The notes beneath the pieces were generated by a model. The model had not been told where the DNA came from. It saw only the letters and a program-made list of their open reading frames with translations, and made no database searches. From assembly GCA_022825065.1 (NCBI GenBank), contig JAJDYR010000037.1, forward strand, positions 133,805 through 197,804: DNA of 64,000 nucleotides, given 5' to 3'. Source of the DNA: a bacterium. Lineage in GTDB: Bacteria; UBA8248. Shown in pieces: positions 51,841-60,806 of this stretch (position 1 is its first letter; each line of letters begins with the position of its first letter). Both the position numbers and the translations under genes were made by a program.

Positions 51841-52668
51841 TTATTTCGTCACCGCGTCTTGCGCGTGTGTTTCATCGGTGCTTGCCAGATATTCCCGAAG
51901 TCCGTCCTGGCTTTGGGTCAAGGTCATGTAGCGCCTCATCTCGGTTTTGTCGACCCCATAATATGGATGGCAACTGCATGGAGACGCCCCGCCAGGCGTT
52001 TCCACGACAGCTTTGACGAGAAAGCCTGGAATCGTGGTTCTCTCCGGTTCCGCAGCGATTTCTTCGGGGTCTACGATTTTCTCGGTCGTGAGAATGACCC
52101 CTTTTTGCGCGGCACGCGTCATTTCAACGTCGAATTGCTGGTTGCCCAGGATTTGTGCGTTTCCCTGCGCATCTGTTTTCTGGACGTGGATCAATGCCCA
52201 GTCCGGCTTGAGGGCGGGAATCGCATAGAGTTCCTCTTTGGTGTAGGGGTCTTCAATCGTGAAGATGCCGCTTTGTTCCGGAATGTCGCTCCCGTCGAAT
52301 CCGCGAATGGGTTGGAAGGGGACGCCGTAGGCTGCGGCCCGCAGCCCAGCAAGTACGCTGGCTCAGGCGTGTTCGGTCAGGCCGGCCAACCCTTTTTCAA
52401 TCGCCTTTCGATAGTGAGGCGCCAATCCGAATTCTGCCTCGAACGTAACGATGCCGCTGATGATTTTCTTCACGGCGCCTGCGGCGCAAAGGAGATCAGC
52501 GTCGTAACCGGGAGAGGGCTTGATGAGCGTGAGGTCTCGAAGACCCGCGCGCGCAATTTCGCGGATGAGCGCGGCGGGCGTTCTGTGCAGAAGCGTTCCC
52601 CCGGGACTGATCGTGTCTCCTTGGCGGATGAGAGAAGCGGCTTCTCGTAAGGAAATTTGCTTGCTCAT
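51841..52668 (-). pseudogene. CoA-transferase subunit A with in-frame TGA
   Basis: The frame from ATG 52668 to the stop at 51841 would give a normal 275-residue A subunit, but codon 102 (52363-52365) is TGA. Family sequence runs on both sides in the same frame: KGLAGLTEHA before the stop and ASVLAGLRAAAYGVPFQPIR after it, then IHVQKTDAQGNAQ further on. A single point change therefore interrupts it. Options are a genuine nonsense mutation, a sequencing or assembly error, or recoding; the first two are more likely. The first usable ATG after the stop is at 52194, too late to restore a working subunit. Confidence 0.8.
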
Positions 52669-52902
52669 GGGCAGTTTTCATCCCTTTGTTTAGGGCGTAT
52701 GCAACAGGAACAAGAAACCATGCGGCATAGTTTAGCAAAAGTAGATGTCTTGTGCTTGTTCCCATACGCCTTTTTGCTGGCAGAGAGGTGATTTCGACGC
52801 ATTCATTGACCAACGGCCTCGGTGTGGCGTAAATATCGGTGAAATGACACTTTCTATCATGTGCCGGCATACATCCAGACGAATCAATCAAAGGAGCATG
52901 GA

Positions 52903-53415
52903 ATGCCACGAATTTCCTTGTTAGAACCCGAGCAGGCGGAAGCGTCTGCGAAACGCATCATGGAGAATTTGCAAAAACAGTTCGGCGTCGTGATTCCGCC
53001 GGTGAAGGCCCTGGCCCACAAACCGGATTTCTTGCGCTCCTTGCTGAGCCTGACCACGGTGGCGGATGGCCCGGGGGAAATCGACGTCGGTTTCAAGGAA
53101 ATCCTGAACATTCGCGCATCGGTGCTCAACGGGTGTCATTTTTGCGCCAACATGCATTCGAACATGGCGCGCATGCACAAGGTGGAGGATGAGAAAACGA
53201 AAGCTGCGCAAGAGGGTTCCTCGAGCGACGTTTTTGATGAAAAGGAAAAGGCGGCGCTTCGCCTTTGTGAGGAAAGCACGCAGGGGGTGAGCGTTTCAGA
53301 CGAAACTTTCGAAGCGTTGAAGGCGCACTATTCCGAAGCGCAGATAGTGGAGCTTCTCGGCGCCGTCGCGCTCATCAACACCTGGAATCGGCTCATCGTG
53401 GGAATGGGATTTTAA
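52903..53415 (+). CDS. AhpD-like carboxymuconolactone decarboxylase family protein
   Basis: The 170-residue protein has the AhpD/CMD core: EILNIRASVLNGCHFCANMH with a CxxC pair followed by a His, and a C-terminal helix ALINTWNRLIVG typical of the alkylhydroperoxidase AhpD subgroup. It probably reduces peroxides or acts as a thiol redox protein. ATG at 52903 is chosen for the AAAGGAGCATGGA upstream; the frame opens at 52861. It diverges from the CoA-transferase genes. Confidence 0.9.
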   Translation: MPRISLLEPEQAEASAKRIMENLQKQFGVVIPPVKALAHKPDFLRSLLSLTTVADGPGEIDVGFKEILNIRASVLNGCHFCANMHSNMARMHKVEDEKTKAAQEGSSSDVFDEKEKAALRLCEESTQGVSVSDETFEALKAHYSEAQIVELLGAVALINTWNRLIVGMGF

Positions 53416-53465
53416 TACGAGGGCTTACTTCTTCGCGGCCGGGCCAGCTGAGAATGGATGATGTA

Positions 53466-54644
53466 TTAGAGGCTGAGTGCGGCTCGGCTGACCGTAAGTT
53501 CGGTTTCTCCCAATAGTTCCGATGTCGTGAGTTTTCCGCTCATCACGGAGATCAGTTCGTTTTCGAGCAAATCCCTCGCCTCGTCGATGCGCATTGTTCC
53601 CTCCATAACGCCGCTGATGTCCACGTCGATGTTCTCGGCCATCGTCCGCGCGGTTCGGGGATTTCCCGTCACCTTGATGGTGGGAGAGATGGGGTGCCCG
53701 ATGGGGTTGCCGATTCCGGTCGAGAAAACAATCGCCTGCGCCCCGCTGGCCGCGAGGGAGGATATGTTCTCTACGCCTGCGCAGGGCGCGTCGGCGAAGA
53801 TGGTGCCTTTTTTCTTGGGGCGTTCACCCACGCCGACGACTTCGACGATGGGGTGGCTTCCCGCTTTTTTGATGGCTCCCAGGCTTTTCTCCTCGATGGA
53901 GGAAAGTCCGCCCCGGATGTTGTCGGGCGCCGGGTTCGATCCGATGAAATCGACGCCGATGCTTTCGGCATAATCGACGGCGCGCTTTGCGGAATCGATG
54001 ATTCTGCGCCCCGTCTTCCTGTCCGCGGCCCGGCGGGCGAGAAGATGCTCGGCTCCGACGATTTCCAGCGTTTCGGAAAAGATGACAGACCCACCCGCTT
54101 CCACGACCCTGTCGGCGACCATTCCCGTCACAGGGTTTGAGATGACGCCGCTGGTCGTATCCGAGCCTCCGCATTCGGCCCCGATGGTGAGTTCGCCCAA
54201 TTCACAGCGGACGCGCCTGGCGGATGCGAGGTGGTCGGAAAGTTTCGTGGCGAGTTCCACGGCATGCGAAGTGGTGCTGAGTGTGCCCCCGATCTCCTGG
54301 ATGTTCACGGCTTCTATGGGCATCCACGGAGACGTTCTCGCGGCAACTTCCGCGATGGCGTTGGCGCTCTTGGGTTCTAGGCTTACGATGATGGCGGCTC
54401 CTACGTTCGGGTGAGCAGCAGTATGCCCCATGACCCGCCAATGCTGCGCTTCGTCCTCTCCCATCAGGGCGCGCCCGAACGATGTGTTGACGGGCGTGGC
54501 ATCTCGCACCAGGGAGCCGATTCTACGGACGATGGGGTTGGAATTGTCCATTCCGCTGACGATGGCGAGATGATTCCGGCCGCCCGGAGGGCCTTCGGGT
54601 CTCCTGTAGCCCCAGAAGGTGGGAGTGGCTTTTTTTCGGGCCAT
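53466..54644 (-). CDS. UxaA-family hydrolase large part (altronate/galactarate dehydratase-like)
   Basis: The 392-residue protein corresponds to the C-terminal catalytic part of altronate / D-galactarate dehydratases: GHTAAHPNVGAAIIVSLEP, GAECGGSDTTSGVISNPVTG and IVFSTGIGNPIGHPISPTIK. These enzymes dehydrate sugar acids using Fe(II) or related metal. The N-terminal SAF domain is encoded separately by the upstream gene 2 nt away, so the enzyme is split. Sugar-acid substrate unproven. Confidence 0.92.
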   Translation of the reverse strand: MARKKATPTFWGYRRPEGPPGGRNHLAIVSGMDNSNPIVRRIGSLVRDATPVNTSFGRALMGEDEAQHWRVMGHTAAHPNVGAAIIVSLEPKSANAIAEVAARTSPWMPIEAVNIQEIGGTLSTTSHAVELATKLSDHLASARRVRCELGELTIGAECGGSDTTSGVISNPVTGMVADRVVEAGGSVIFSETLEIVGAEHLLARRAADRKTGRRIIDSAKRAVDYAESIGVDFIGSNPAPDNIRGGLSSIEEKSLGAIKKAGSHPIVEVVGVGERPKKKGTIFADAPCAGVENISSLAASGAQAIVFSTGIGNPIGHPISPTIKVTGNPRTARTMAENIDVDISGVMEGTMRIDEARDLLENELISVMSGKLTTSELLGETELTVSRAALSL

Positions 54645-54646
54645 AC

Positions 54647-54919
54647 CTAGCCTCTGGTGCTTTTGATGTTGTGGACGTGGACGTGACTTCCGGTGGATAT
54701 GTTTTTCGTGGCGGTGCCGATGACCTCGCCGTATTTGAGCACTTTTGCGCTCGGGCGGATCTTTCGCAGCGCGATTTTATGGCCGAAAGGAATTGCTTCC
54801 GTCGCGGTAATCGTCGAAGTTTCCTCGTTGCCTTCGACTTCCACATTCTGCTCGGGTGCGATGTCCTCCAGCACGGTGGCCACATTGTCTTTCGGGTGCA
54901 TCACCAGCGCTCTGCTCAT
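54647..54919 (-). CDS. UxaA-family hydrolase small SAF-domain subunit
   Basis: The 90-residue protein is a SAF domain (MHPKDNVATVLEDIAPEQNV, GHKIALRKI, LKYGEVIGTA, ISTGSHVHVHN) that in fused altronate dehydratases forms the N-terminus. It precedes the large part by 2 nt and must associate with it. The His-rich end HVHVHN is typical. Confidence 0.92.
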   Translation of the reverse strand: MSRALVMHPKDNVATVLEDIAPEQNVEVEGNEETSTITATEAIPFGHKIALRKIRPSAKVLKYGEVIGTATKNISTGSHVHVHNIKSTRG

Positions 54920-54940
54920 CGGGTGCTCTCCTCGGCGAGT

Positions 54941-55282
54941 CTAGTCGTCGCTTCCGACATTCCCGGGCAGCCTCAAGCGAAGCCTTTCGACGGGACGGCC
55001 GTTTTTCAGGTGTTCCTCGATGAGTTCCGGAACGTCCTCCACCTTTACGCCCGTATACCAGACCCCCTCCGGATAGACGACCAGGGTGGGACCCATCGTG
55101 CACGGCCCCAGACAAGTGGCGCCGGCCATGGCCGTATCCGCAGCGAGTTCATCGTTCGAGCCAATCGCTTCCGTGATCGCTTGCGCCACTTCGATGCTGC
55201 CCTTGCTCTGACAACAGCCCATGGGATGAGTAGGCGGGCGTTGATTGATGCAGACGAATACGTGTCTTTTGATGTGTTCCAC
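54941..55282 (-). CDS. Thioredoxin-like 2Fe-2S ferredoxin
   Basis: The 113-residue protein has the Cys pattern C11-x11-C23 and C57-x3-C61 of thioredoxin-like 2Fe-2S ferredoxins (VFVCINQRP, MGCCQSKG, TCLGPCTMGPTLVVYPEGVW). An additional Cys at 24 is present. It lies 21 bp upstream of the split dehydratase genes, so it may belong to the same operon, though these dehydratases need no ferredoxin by known chemistry. Confidence 0.9.
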   Translation of the reverse strand: MEHIKRHVFVCINQRPPTHPMGCCQSKGSIEVAQAITEAIGSNDELAADTAMAGATCLGPCTMGPTLVVYPEGVWYTGVKVEDVPELIEEHLKNGRPVERLRLRLPGNVGSDD

Positions 55283-55482
55283 GGTTATCCTCTTTTCAAA
55301 TGGTGGGTGAACTCTTGTGGAATTTTCCCGAGCGAGGTTTCAAAGTCTATCGGCTTCTACCCTGAATGACTTTGCCAGAAGGGGATGATACGCTCCGTTC
55401 ACTAGAAGTCAAGGGATTCGCCGCTTTTGGATTCAGGGTAGGCGGGTCGGTCGCCATGGCCTGAGGTGAGCCTGTCTCTATA

Positions 55483-58230
55483 ATGTTCAAGAAATTTCCA
55501 AACGACGTGAGCGAAGCGTTTTTAGAAGATCAAAAACCTGTCGTCTACCGGATGAAGGGTGGTCCCACCTGTCTTTTCCTGCCGGACTCCAACGCTCCTG
55601 CCGTGAGCGTGCAGGCATGGTTTCTCGTCGGCAGTCTTACGGAAACGGACCGGCTCGCGGGCATCTCCCATTTCCTGGAGCATATGATATTCAAGGGTTC
55701 GGAAAATCTAGAAGTTGGAGAACTCGCTTCGCTTGCCGAGTCTTCCGGCGGGGACATCAACGCCTATACGACGAACGAATCCACCCATTACGATCTGATA
55801 TCGATGCCGGATGAATTCGAAGGGTGCCTGCACGCGCTCCTCGATGCGCTTTGGTGGCCTCGTTTTGAGGATAGCGAGGTCCGCCAGGAAAGGCAGGTCA
55901 TTCTTTCCGAATGGAACCGCACCTATGAACAACCCGACCAAGTGCTTCAATATCACCTTTATCGCGAGGCATACGGCCCCCGGCATCCATACGGGCGCGC
56001 CATTCTAGGCACTCGACGGACGCTGAAGAGCATAGGTGCGGGGGAGTTGAAGAAATATCACGCAAAATTCTATGAGCCCTCATCCGCCGTGCTGGTGTTT
56101 GCCGGAGATTTTGACATCTCCAGGGTAAAATCCATTTTGAGAAAAGGACAAAAAAGCTTTCTCAACAAATGGCCGAAACTACAGCAGCGGAAAATGCCGA
56201 ACGTTCCCCGGCCGGCTCCTCTCAATGCAGGGCCGCGCATCTTTGTGCGGCGTGGCCGCGCGGGTACGGCGCACCTGGAATTCGCCTTTGAAATTCCTCC
56301 CCTGACGCACCGGGATGCTCCCGCACTGGAAGTGCTCGGTATCGTCCTGGGATCGGGCGAGAGCTCACGCCTGTATGAGCATCTTTGCATGAACACTTCG
56401 CTGATGTTCGACGTTTCCGCTGATGTCTATCTCTCCAGCGGGCCGGGGCTGTTTTTCCTGGGCGGATATACCGCGCCGGAAAGCGTCGAGATGGCTGCCG
56501 AGCAAATCCTCCAGGTGGCGAAACAAATCATTGAAAACATGCCGCTCACTCCGGGTGAGTTGGATAAAGTGCGCATGAATTATCTGGCGGGCCTGGAGTT
56601 TCGGCGTGAGAGTATGACGGGCCGGGCCCGTGTAGCGGGCTATTCCGAGTTGATTACCCGAGACCCGAATTATCATTTGAAGTACATGAAAATGGTGATG
56701 AAAGTAAACGCGGATGACGTCTCGGATGTGGCGAAGCGATATTTGACGCCTTCGCGAATGACCGCGGGTGTATTTTTCCCCAAGGGGGAGGCGCCGCGAG
56801 TCGGCGTGCGAAGAATTCGCAAGGCGATATGGAAGGGATTCGAAAACAAGCTTGAGCAAAATCGAAACGACATGCATCGAAGCCAGGGCGTGGCGGAAAA
56901 ATCAACCGTATCAGGGCATACCCGATCCGTTTCACAAAAAAGAGGCTACGTTAATAAACGAGGGCGCACGGGGGCGAAAGGTAAACCGATAGAGACAAAA
57001 CTTCCGGGTGGAGGACGGCTGGTTATGCTTCCTGATGGCGGCCCGCGCGTTTTCTCTTTACGAGCTGTATTCCTGGGGGGACAAAGAAATGAATCCGCCC
57101 GCCAGTCCGGACTGCATGCCCTGATGATGTCCGTAGTCCCCATGGCGACCAGGAGATGTCCATCGTTTGTTCATACCAAGGAAGTAGAAGGTCTGGGTGC
57201 GAGTATCGATGGGTTTTCGGGGAGGAATTCGTTCGGGCTGACGGCTTCCGGCCTCAGCGCGGTATTGCCGGAAGTCATGGAAAGATTCGTGGAAGTCATG
57301 TCGGAGCCCGCTTTCGATGAGAATGATGTCGAGTTCGTCAGGGAAGAACTAAAAGCGGAGCGTGAAAGTGAGTTGGACGATTTGGGCCGATACTGCCGAT
57401 TCAAGGGTCATCAGCTTTTGTATGGAAAGCATCCATTGGGGCGCCATCCACTTGGAAATCAAAAAACGATGGCCGCCTTCAATCGGAGGGTTTTGAAGCG
57501 GGAATGGCGGAAAAGGACATCGCCTGCGGATTTGGTTGTTGCGGCGGCCGGCAATTTCGATGTCTCTCGTCTCGAAGAGCGTCTATCGAGAATGCTAAAG
57601 CCTTGGGCCGGGAGCGCTCCTCGGCAAACGCCGGTCCTTCAGCCTCCTCCTCCCAGAAGCCTCTCAAGGAGGCGGTTTCGCTCATATGAACTTGATGGAG
57701 TGACGCAAAGCCATATTCATATGTCGTTTTTGGGAGCGACGTTTCATGAGCCGGTCAGACATGCGCTTGCGATTATCGCTGCTGCATTGGGCAGTCAGGG
57801 CGGCGGACTCTTCCTGGAACTGAGAGAAAAGCGCGGCCTTGCCTACGATGTGAACGTTTCCTCTTACGAATCTCTGGACCCGGGCCCCATTTCTATTTAT
57901 GCGGCTACTCCATTGGGGAAGGAAAAACTGGTCATCGACCTGATGCGGCAAGAAATTGCGCGTGTAATTTCACATGGACTTCATGATGAGGAATTCCAAC
58001 GAGCCAAGTCTTATCTCATTGGAGGGTTATCTCGCGCTCATCAACGCGCCTTTGCGAGAGCGGCCGACCTGGCGGGCAGATTCGTCCATGGTTTGGGATG
58101 GGAAACGCTTGAAGAAACAAAGCGGCAAATTGAAAAGGTGGACATGGATTCCGTCAGAGAAGCCGCGCGTCATTTTATGAAGCCGAGCAAAGAATGCCTG
58201 GTGACTGTATCGGGCAAGACGTTGAAATAA
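55483..58230 (+). CDS. M16-family zinc peptidase, fused active and inactive halves
   Basis: The 915-residue protein contains two tandem M16 modules (about 1-440 and 500-915) joined by a basic linker (residues about 440-505). The first has the inverted zinc motif HFLEH (H63, E66, H67) with the downstream Glu region RQERQVILSEW. The second keeps the fold (RNESARQSGLHALMMSVVP, LFLELREKRGLAYDVNVSSY) but lacks HxxEH, so it is the substrate-binding, inactive half. No signal peptide is seen. The start ATG at 55483 has only a weak ribosome site. Confidence 0.93.
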   Translation: MFKKFPNDVSEAFLEDQKPVVYRMKGGPTCLFLPDSNAPAVSVQAWFLVGSLTETDRLAGISHFLEHMIFKGSENLEVGELASLAESSGGDINAYTTNESTHYDLISMPDEFEGCLHALLDALWWPRFEDSEVRQERQVILSEWNRTYEQPDQVLQYHLYREAYGPRHPYGRAILGTRRTLKSIGAGELKKYHAKFYEPSSAVLVFAGDFDISRVKSILRKGQKSFLNKWPKLQQRKMPNVPRPAPLNAGPRIFVRRGRAGTAHLEFAFEIPPLTHRDAPALEVLGIVLGSGESSRLYEHLCMNTSLMFDVSADVYLSSGPGLFFLGGYTAPESVEMAAEQILQVAKQIIENMPLTPGELDKVRMNYLAGLEFRRESMTGRARVAGYSELITRDPNYHLKYMKMVMKVNADDVSDVAKRYLTPSRMTAGVFFPKGEAPRVGVRRIRKAIWKGFENKLEQNRNDMHRSQGVAEKSTVSGHTRSVSQKRGYVNKRGRTGAKGKPIETKLPGGGRLVMLPDGGPRVFSLRAVFLGGQRNESARQSGLHALMMSVVPMATRRCPSFVHTKEVEGLGASIDGFSGRNSFGLTASGLSAVLPEVMERFVEVMSEPAFDENDVEFVREELKAERESELDDLGRYCRFKGHQLLYGKHPLGRHPLGNQKTMAAFNRRVLKREWRKRTSPADLVVAAAGNFDVSRLEERLSRMLKPWAGSAPRQTPVLQPPPPRSLSRRRFRSYELDGVTQSHIHMSFLGATFHEPVRHALAIIAAALGSQGGGLFLELREKRGLAYDVNVSSYESLDPGPISIYAATPLGKEKLVIDLMRQEIARVISHGLHDEEFQRAKSYLIGGLSRAHQRAFARAADLAGRFVHGLGWETLEETKRQIEKVDMDSVREAARHFMKPSKECLVTVSGKTLK

Positions 58231-58239
58231 CCCGGATAT

Positions 58240-58923
58240 CTAGCGTTCGGGTTGTTGAATCTCGCTCAAATCTCCTTGTAATTTCCTCAACCGACGACGC
58301 AATTGCGTCATTTCCTCGATGATGTTTTCTTCTTTCTGGTATGTGGGCAGCATTCGCTCCAATTCCCTGAGTTCAGCAGCCAGTCTGCGCCTTTCGGCGG
58401 GATTTCTCGATCGAATTCGCTCTTGTTCGATATCTCGAATGCGTTGTCGCAATTCTTCGAGAGTCATCGTCGTACGTGGCGTCAAAGGGATTTCTTTTGA
58501 GGTTTCATCTCGCGTGATTGCTTTGGACCTTTGCCGGGCATGGGCGGGCCTCAGATTTTCCTCCACTTCGGCAGGCGTTCTGGATGGGAACCGATCGTGC
58601 ATGCGGGGCGTTTCGGCAGAGGGGGTCGCAGGGGTTCTATTGCTTTTATCGTTGGTGGGTTTTGTTTCTCCAGTGTCTTTTCGCCCGTATGCGTGGTCTC
58701 GCTGATATTTCCCGATGGAGATCAGGGTATTCGTAACGACTTTCTGGGTCTTGAAGTATGCGGACTGCACGGTGGATTTCGTTTTCTCCCAAACGTTTTT
58801 TGACGAAACGTTGCTTCCGGTACAACCCCCGGCCAGAATGCTGAACAACATGGCGGATAAAAGAAGAAGTTTTTTGCCAGAATAGAAATTAGTTTGCGAT
58901 TTGCTCGTATTCTTGCGTCTCAT
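58240..58923 (-). CDS. Hypothetical coiled-coil lipoprotein
   Basis: The 227-residue protein has a signal peptide with an atypical lipobox ILAGGC (Cys 34), a Ser/Thr/Pro-rich middle and a strongly charged C-terminal coiled coil (about 150-225, TLEELRQRIRDIEQERIRSR and REDs such as LRRRLRKLQGD). No family is recognised. Its start lies inside the 3' end of hflX (35-nt overlap), so the genes are coupled. Confidence 0.72.
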   Translation of the reverse strand: MRRKNTSKSQTNFYSGKKLLLLSAMLFSILAGGCTGSNVSSKNVWEKTKSTVQSAYFKTQKVVTNTLISIGKYQRDHAYGRKDTGETKPTNDKSNRTPATPSAETPRMHDRFPSRTPAEVEENLRPAHARQRSKAITRDETSKEIPLTPRTTMTLEELRQRIRDIEQERIRSRNPAERRRLAAELRELERMLPTYQKEENIIEEMTQLRRRLRKLQGDLSEIQQPER

Positions 58924-60694
58924 TCTGTCTGTCCATGCTCATCAGGCTGCGGGCGGCTTCTTCCACGAGAGGAACAAGGCTTTCGTGGTCTATGCCGCTT
59001 ACGGCGATGCCGTTGAATCGACGACATAGATTGGCCAGACGGATATCGTCTGTCTGGTCCATTTTGTTGAAAACCCGAATCAGGGGCGTGTTTTTCAGCC
59101 CGATTTCATCCAGAATCTTCTCCACGGAAAAAAGGTTTTCCTCGCAATGCGGGGATGAGGCGTCAATCACATGAAGGAGAAGGTCCGCTTCACTCAGTTC
59201 CTCCAGCGTGGAGCGGAATGCCCCTATCAACTCCTGGGGGAGGTCGTGAATGAAGCCGACGGTATCCGTAATGATGACTTCCTGTTCGCGCGGGAGCCTG
59301 AGTCTCCGGCTTGATGTGTCCAGAGTGGCGAAAAGCCGATCCTCGGCCATGACCTCGCTGTTCGTTAAAGCGTTCAATAATGTGGATTTCCCCGCGTTGG
59401 TGTAGCCCACCAGGGAGAGAACCGGCACTTCACGGCGCTGGCGGAGCCGTCTGCCCTGAGAGCGTTTTTTCTGCAAGTTTCCGAGCTCTTTCTCCACCCT
59501 GCGAATCCGCTCGAATGCGCGGCGGCGGTGAATCTCCAGCTTCGTTTCACCCGGTCCCCTGCCGCCGATGCCGCCGGTGAGCCTGCTCAAGGCCGTGTGA
59601 TGGGAGGAGATGCGGGGCAGCGTATATCGCAGGAGCGCCAGTTCCACCTGAAGCTTCCCCACGCGGCTCTTGGCCCTTTGAGCGAAAATATCGAGTATGA
59701 TTTGCGTCCGGTCGAGGATTTTCAGATCGGTGAATTCGGATAAATTCTTGATTTGCGAGGGTGTCAACTCATTTGAGAAGAACAGGGCTTCGGCACCCAC
59801 CTGCATAGAATTCATCAGGACATCCGCCAGACGGCCCTTACCGATGACGAAACGAGGATCCGGCCTCTTTCGGCGTTGCAGAATCTGCCCGCAGGGGATG
59901 AAGCCGGCCTCGCGCGTGAGGAGAGACAATTCCTCGAACTCGGTCTCGGGGGAGCGGTTCGAGTTCTGCCCGGTATCGAGATGCACCAATAAAGCGCGCT
60001 CCCCCTCTTCGAGTTGAATGGATGATTTTTGCAGGCGGACGAACTCACTCTCAAGAGAATTGACAAGCGTCTCGATGTCGACCCGGTTCGATTCGAGATT
60101 AGGGAACGACTGGATTTCCCAGGGGGACCGATTCTCCACGAGCGTTGAGTGGCTGTTGGCTTGCCCATTCTTATCTGGAGGCTTGGGCGTGATGTGGGCG
60201 AAGTGGAAGCGGCCCGCGCTCCCGTCTTCCAGTACCTGGATGACCCCCATGGCGTCAAGGCGCAAGAGAGCCATGTCCGTCAGGTCTTCCTGCGATAGCG
60301 GAGAAGCGTTCAAGTGGGTGTGCACGCACCGGAGACCTCTGAGTCTCGCCATCCCGGCGCGTGCGCGGCCGAGCTCCGGTATTTCGATCCCCCGCGCATC
60401 GCCGATGATCACGTAGCGCACGACACCGAGTCGATCGATGAGCAGCCCGATCTGGCGTGAGATTTCGTGAGACAGAAATGCCAGTTCGCGGCCAAGTTCC
60501 AAATGGATGAATTGACTGGGTGGAATTTTGCGGCGGTAAAGCCTTTCCAAAACTTTCATTTGCTTAGGCTTCAGCCCGGTGAGGCGACCATGAAGTCTAG
60601 CGATGGTAAGGCACTCCCCAAAGCAAACGGACGCAAAGTAACGAAGGCTGCGCCAATGGATATCTCGGCGGCGTGAACAACAACCTGCATTCAA
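58889..60694 (-). CDS. hflX: Ribosome-associated GTPase HflX
   Basis: The 601-residue protein has the HflX N-terminal domain (GKGRLADV, FSNELTPSQIKNLSE, DRTQIILDIFAQRAKSRVGK), the glycine-rich linker GGIGGRGPGETKLE, and a GTPase domain with G1 GYTNAGKST, G3 DTVGFI and G4 NKMD. HflX splits stalled or hibernating ribosomes. About 240 N-terminal residues precede the classical start, beginning in family relatives near ARLHGRLTGLKPKQ; the first 33 residues here look non-conserved and the ATG at 60694 has no ribosome site, so the true start is uncertain. Confidence 0.92.
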   Translation of the reverse strand: MNAGCCSRRRDIHWRSLRYFASVCFGECLTIARLHGRLTGLKPKQMKVLERLYRRKIPPSQFIHLELGRELAFLSHEISRQIGLLIDRLGVVRYVIIGDARGIEIPELGRARAGMARLRGLRCVHTHLNASPLSQEDLTDMALLRLDAMGVIQVLEDGSAGRFHFAHITPKPPDKNGQANSHSTLVENRSPWEIQSFPNLESNRVDIETLVNSLESEFVRLQKSSIQLEEGERALLVHLDTGQNSNRSPETEFEELSLLTREAGFIPCGQILQRRKRPDPRFVIGKGRLADVLMNSMQVGAEALFFSNELTPSQIKNLSEFTDLKILDRTQIILDIFAQRAKSRVGKLQVELALLRYTLPRISSHHTALSRLTGGIGGRGPGETKLEIHRRRAFERIRRVEKELGNLQKKRSQGRRLRQRREVPVLSLVGYTNAGKSTLLNALTNSEVMAEDRLFATLDTSSRRLRLPREQEVIITDTVGFIHDLPQELIGAFRSTLEELSEADLLLHVIDASSPHCEENLFSVEKILDEIGLKNTPLIRVFNKMDQTDDIRLANLCRRFNGIAVSGIDHESLVPLVEEAARSLMSMDRQNETQEYEQIAN

Positions 60695-60806
60695 GATATG
60701 CTAAGTTTGCCCGGAACACAAGATGATTGACACTACCCATGCTGTTCAATAGACTCTACGCCCTTTGGACACCGTGTTTACATGCTTGATGATTTGGGGA
60801 TCAGCC

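Noticed and set aside
52329..52365. Selenocysteine reading of the TGA at 52363
   Set aside because: A GC-rich hairpin exists downstream, but the family is not known for Sec, the GC-rich context makes hairpins common, and no Sec genes are in view. Kept only as an alternative in the finding.
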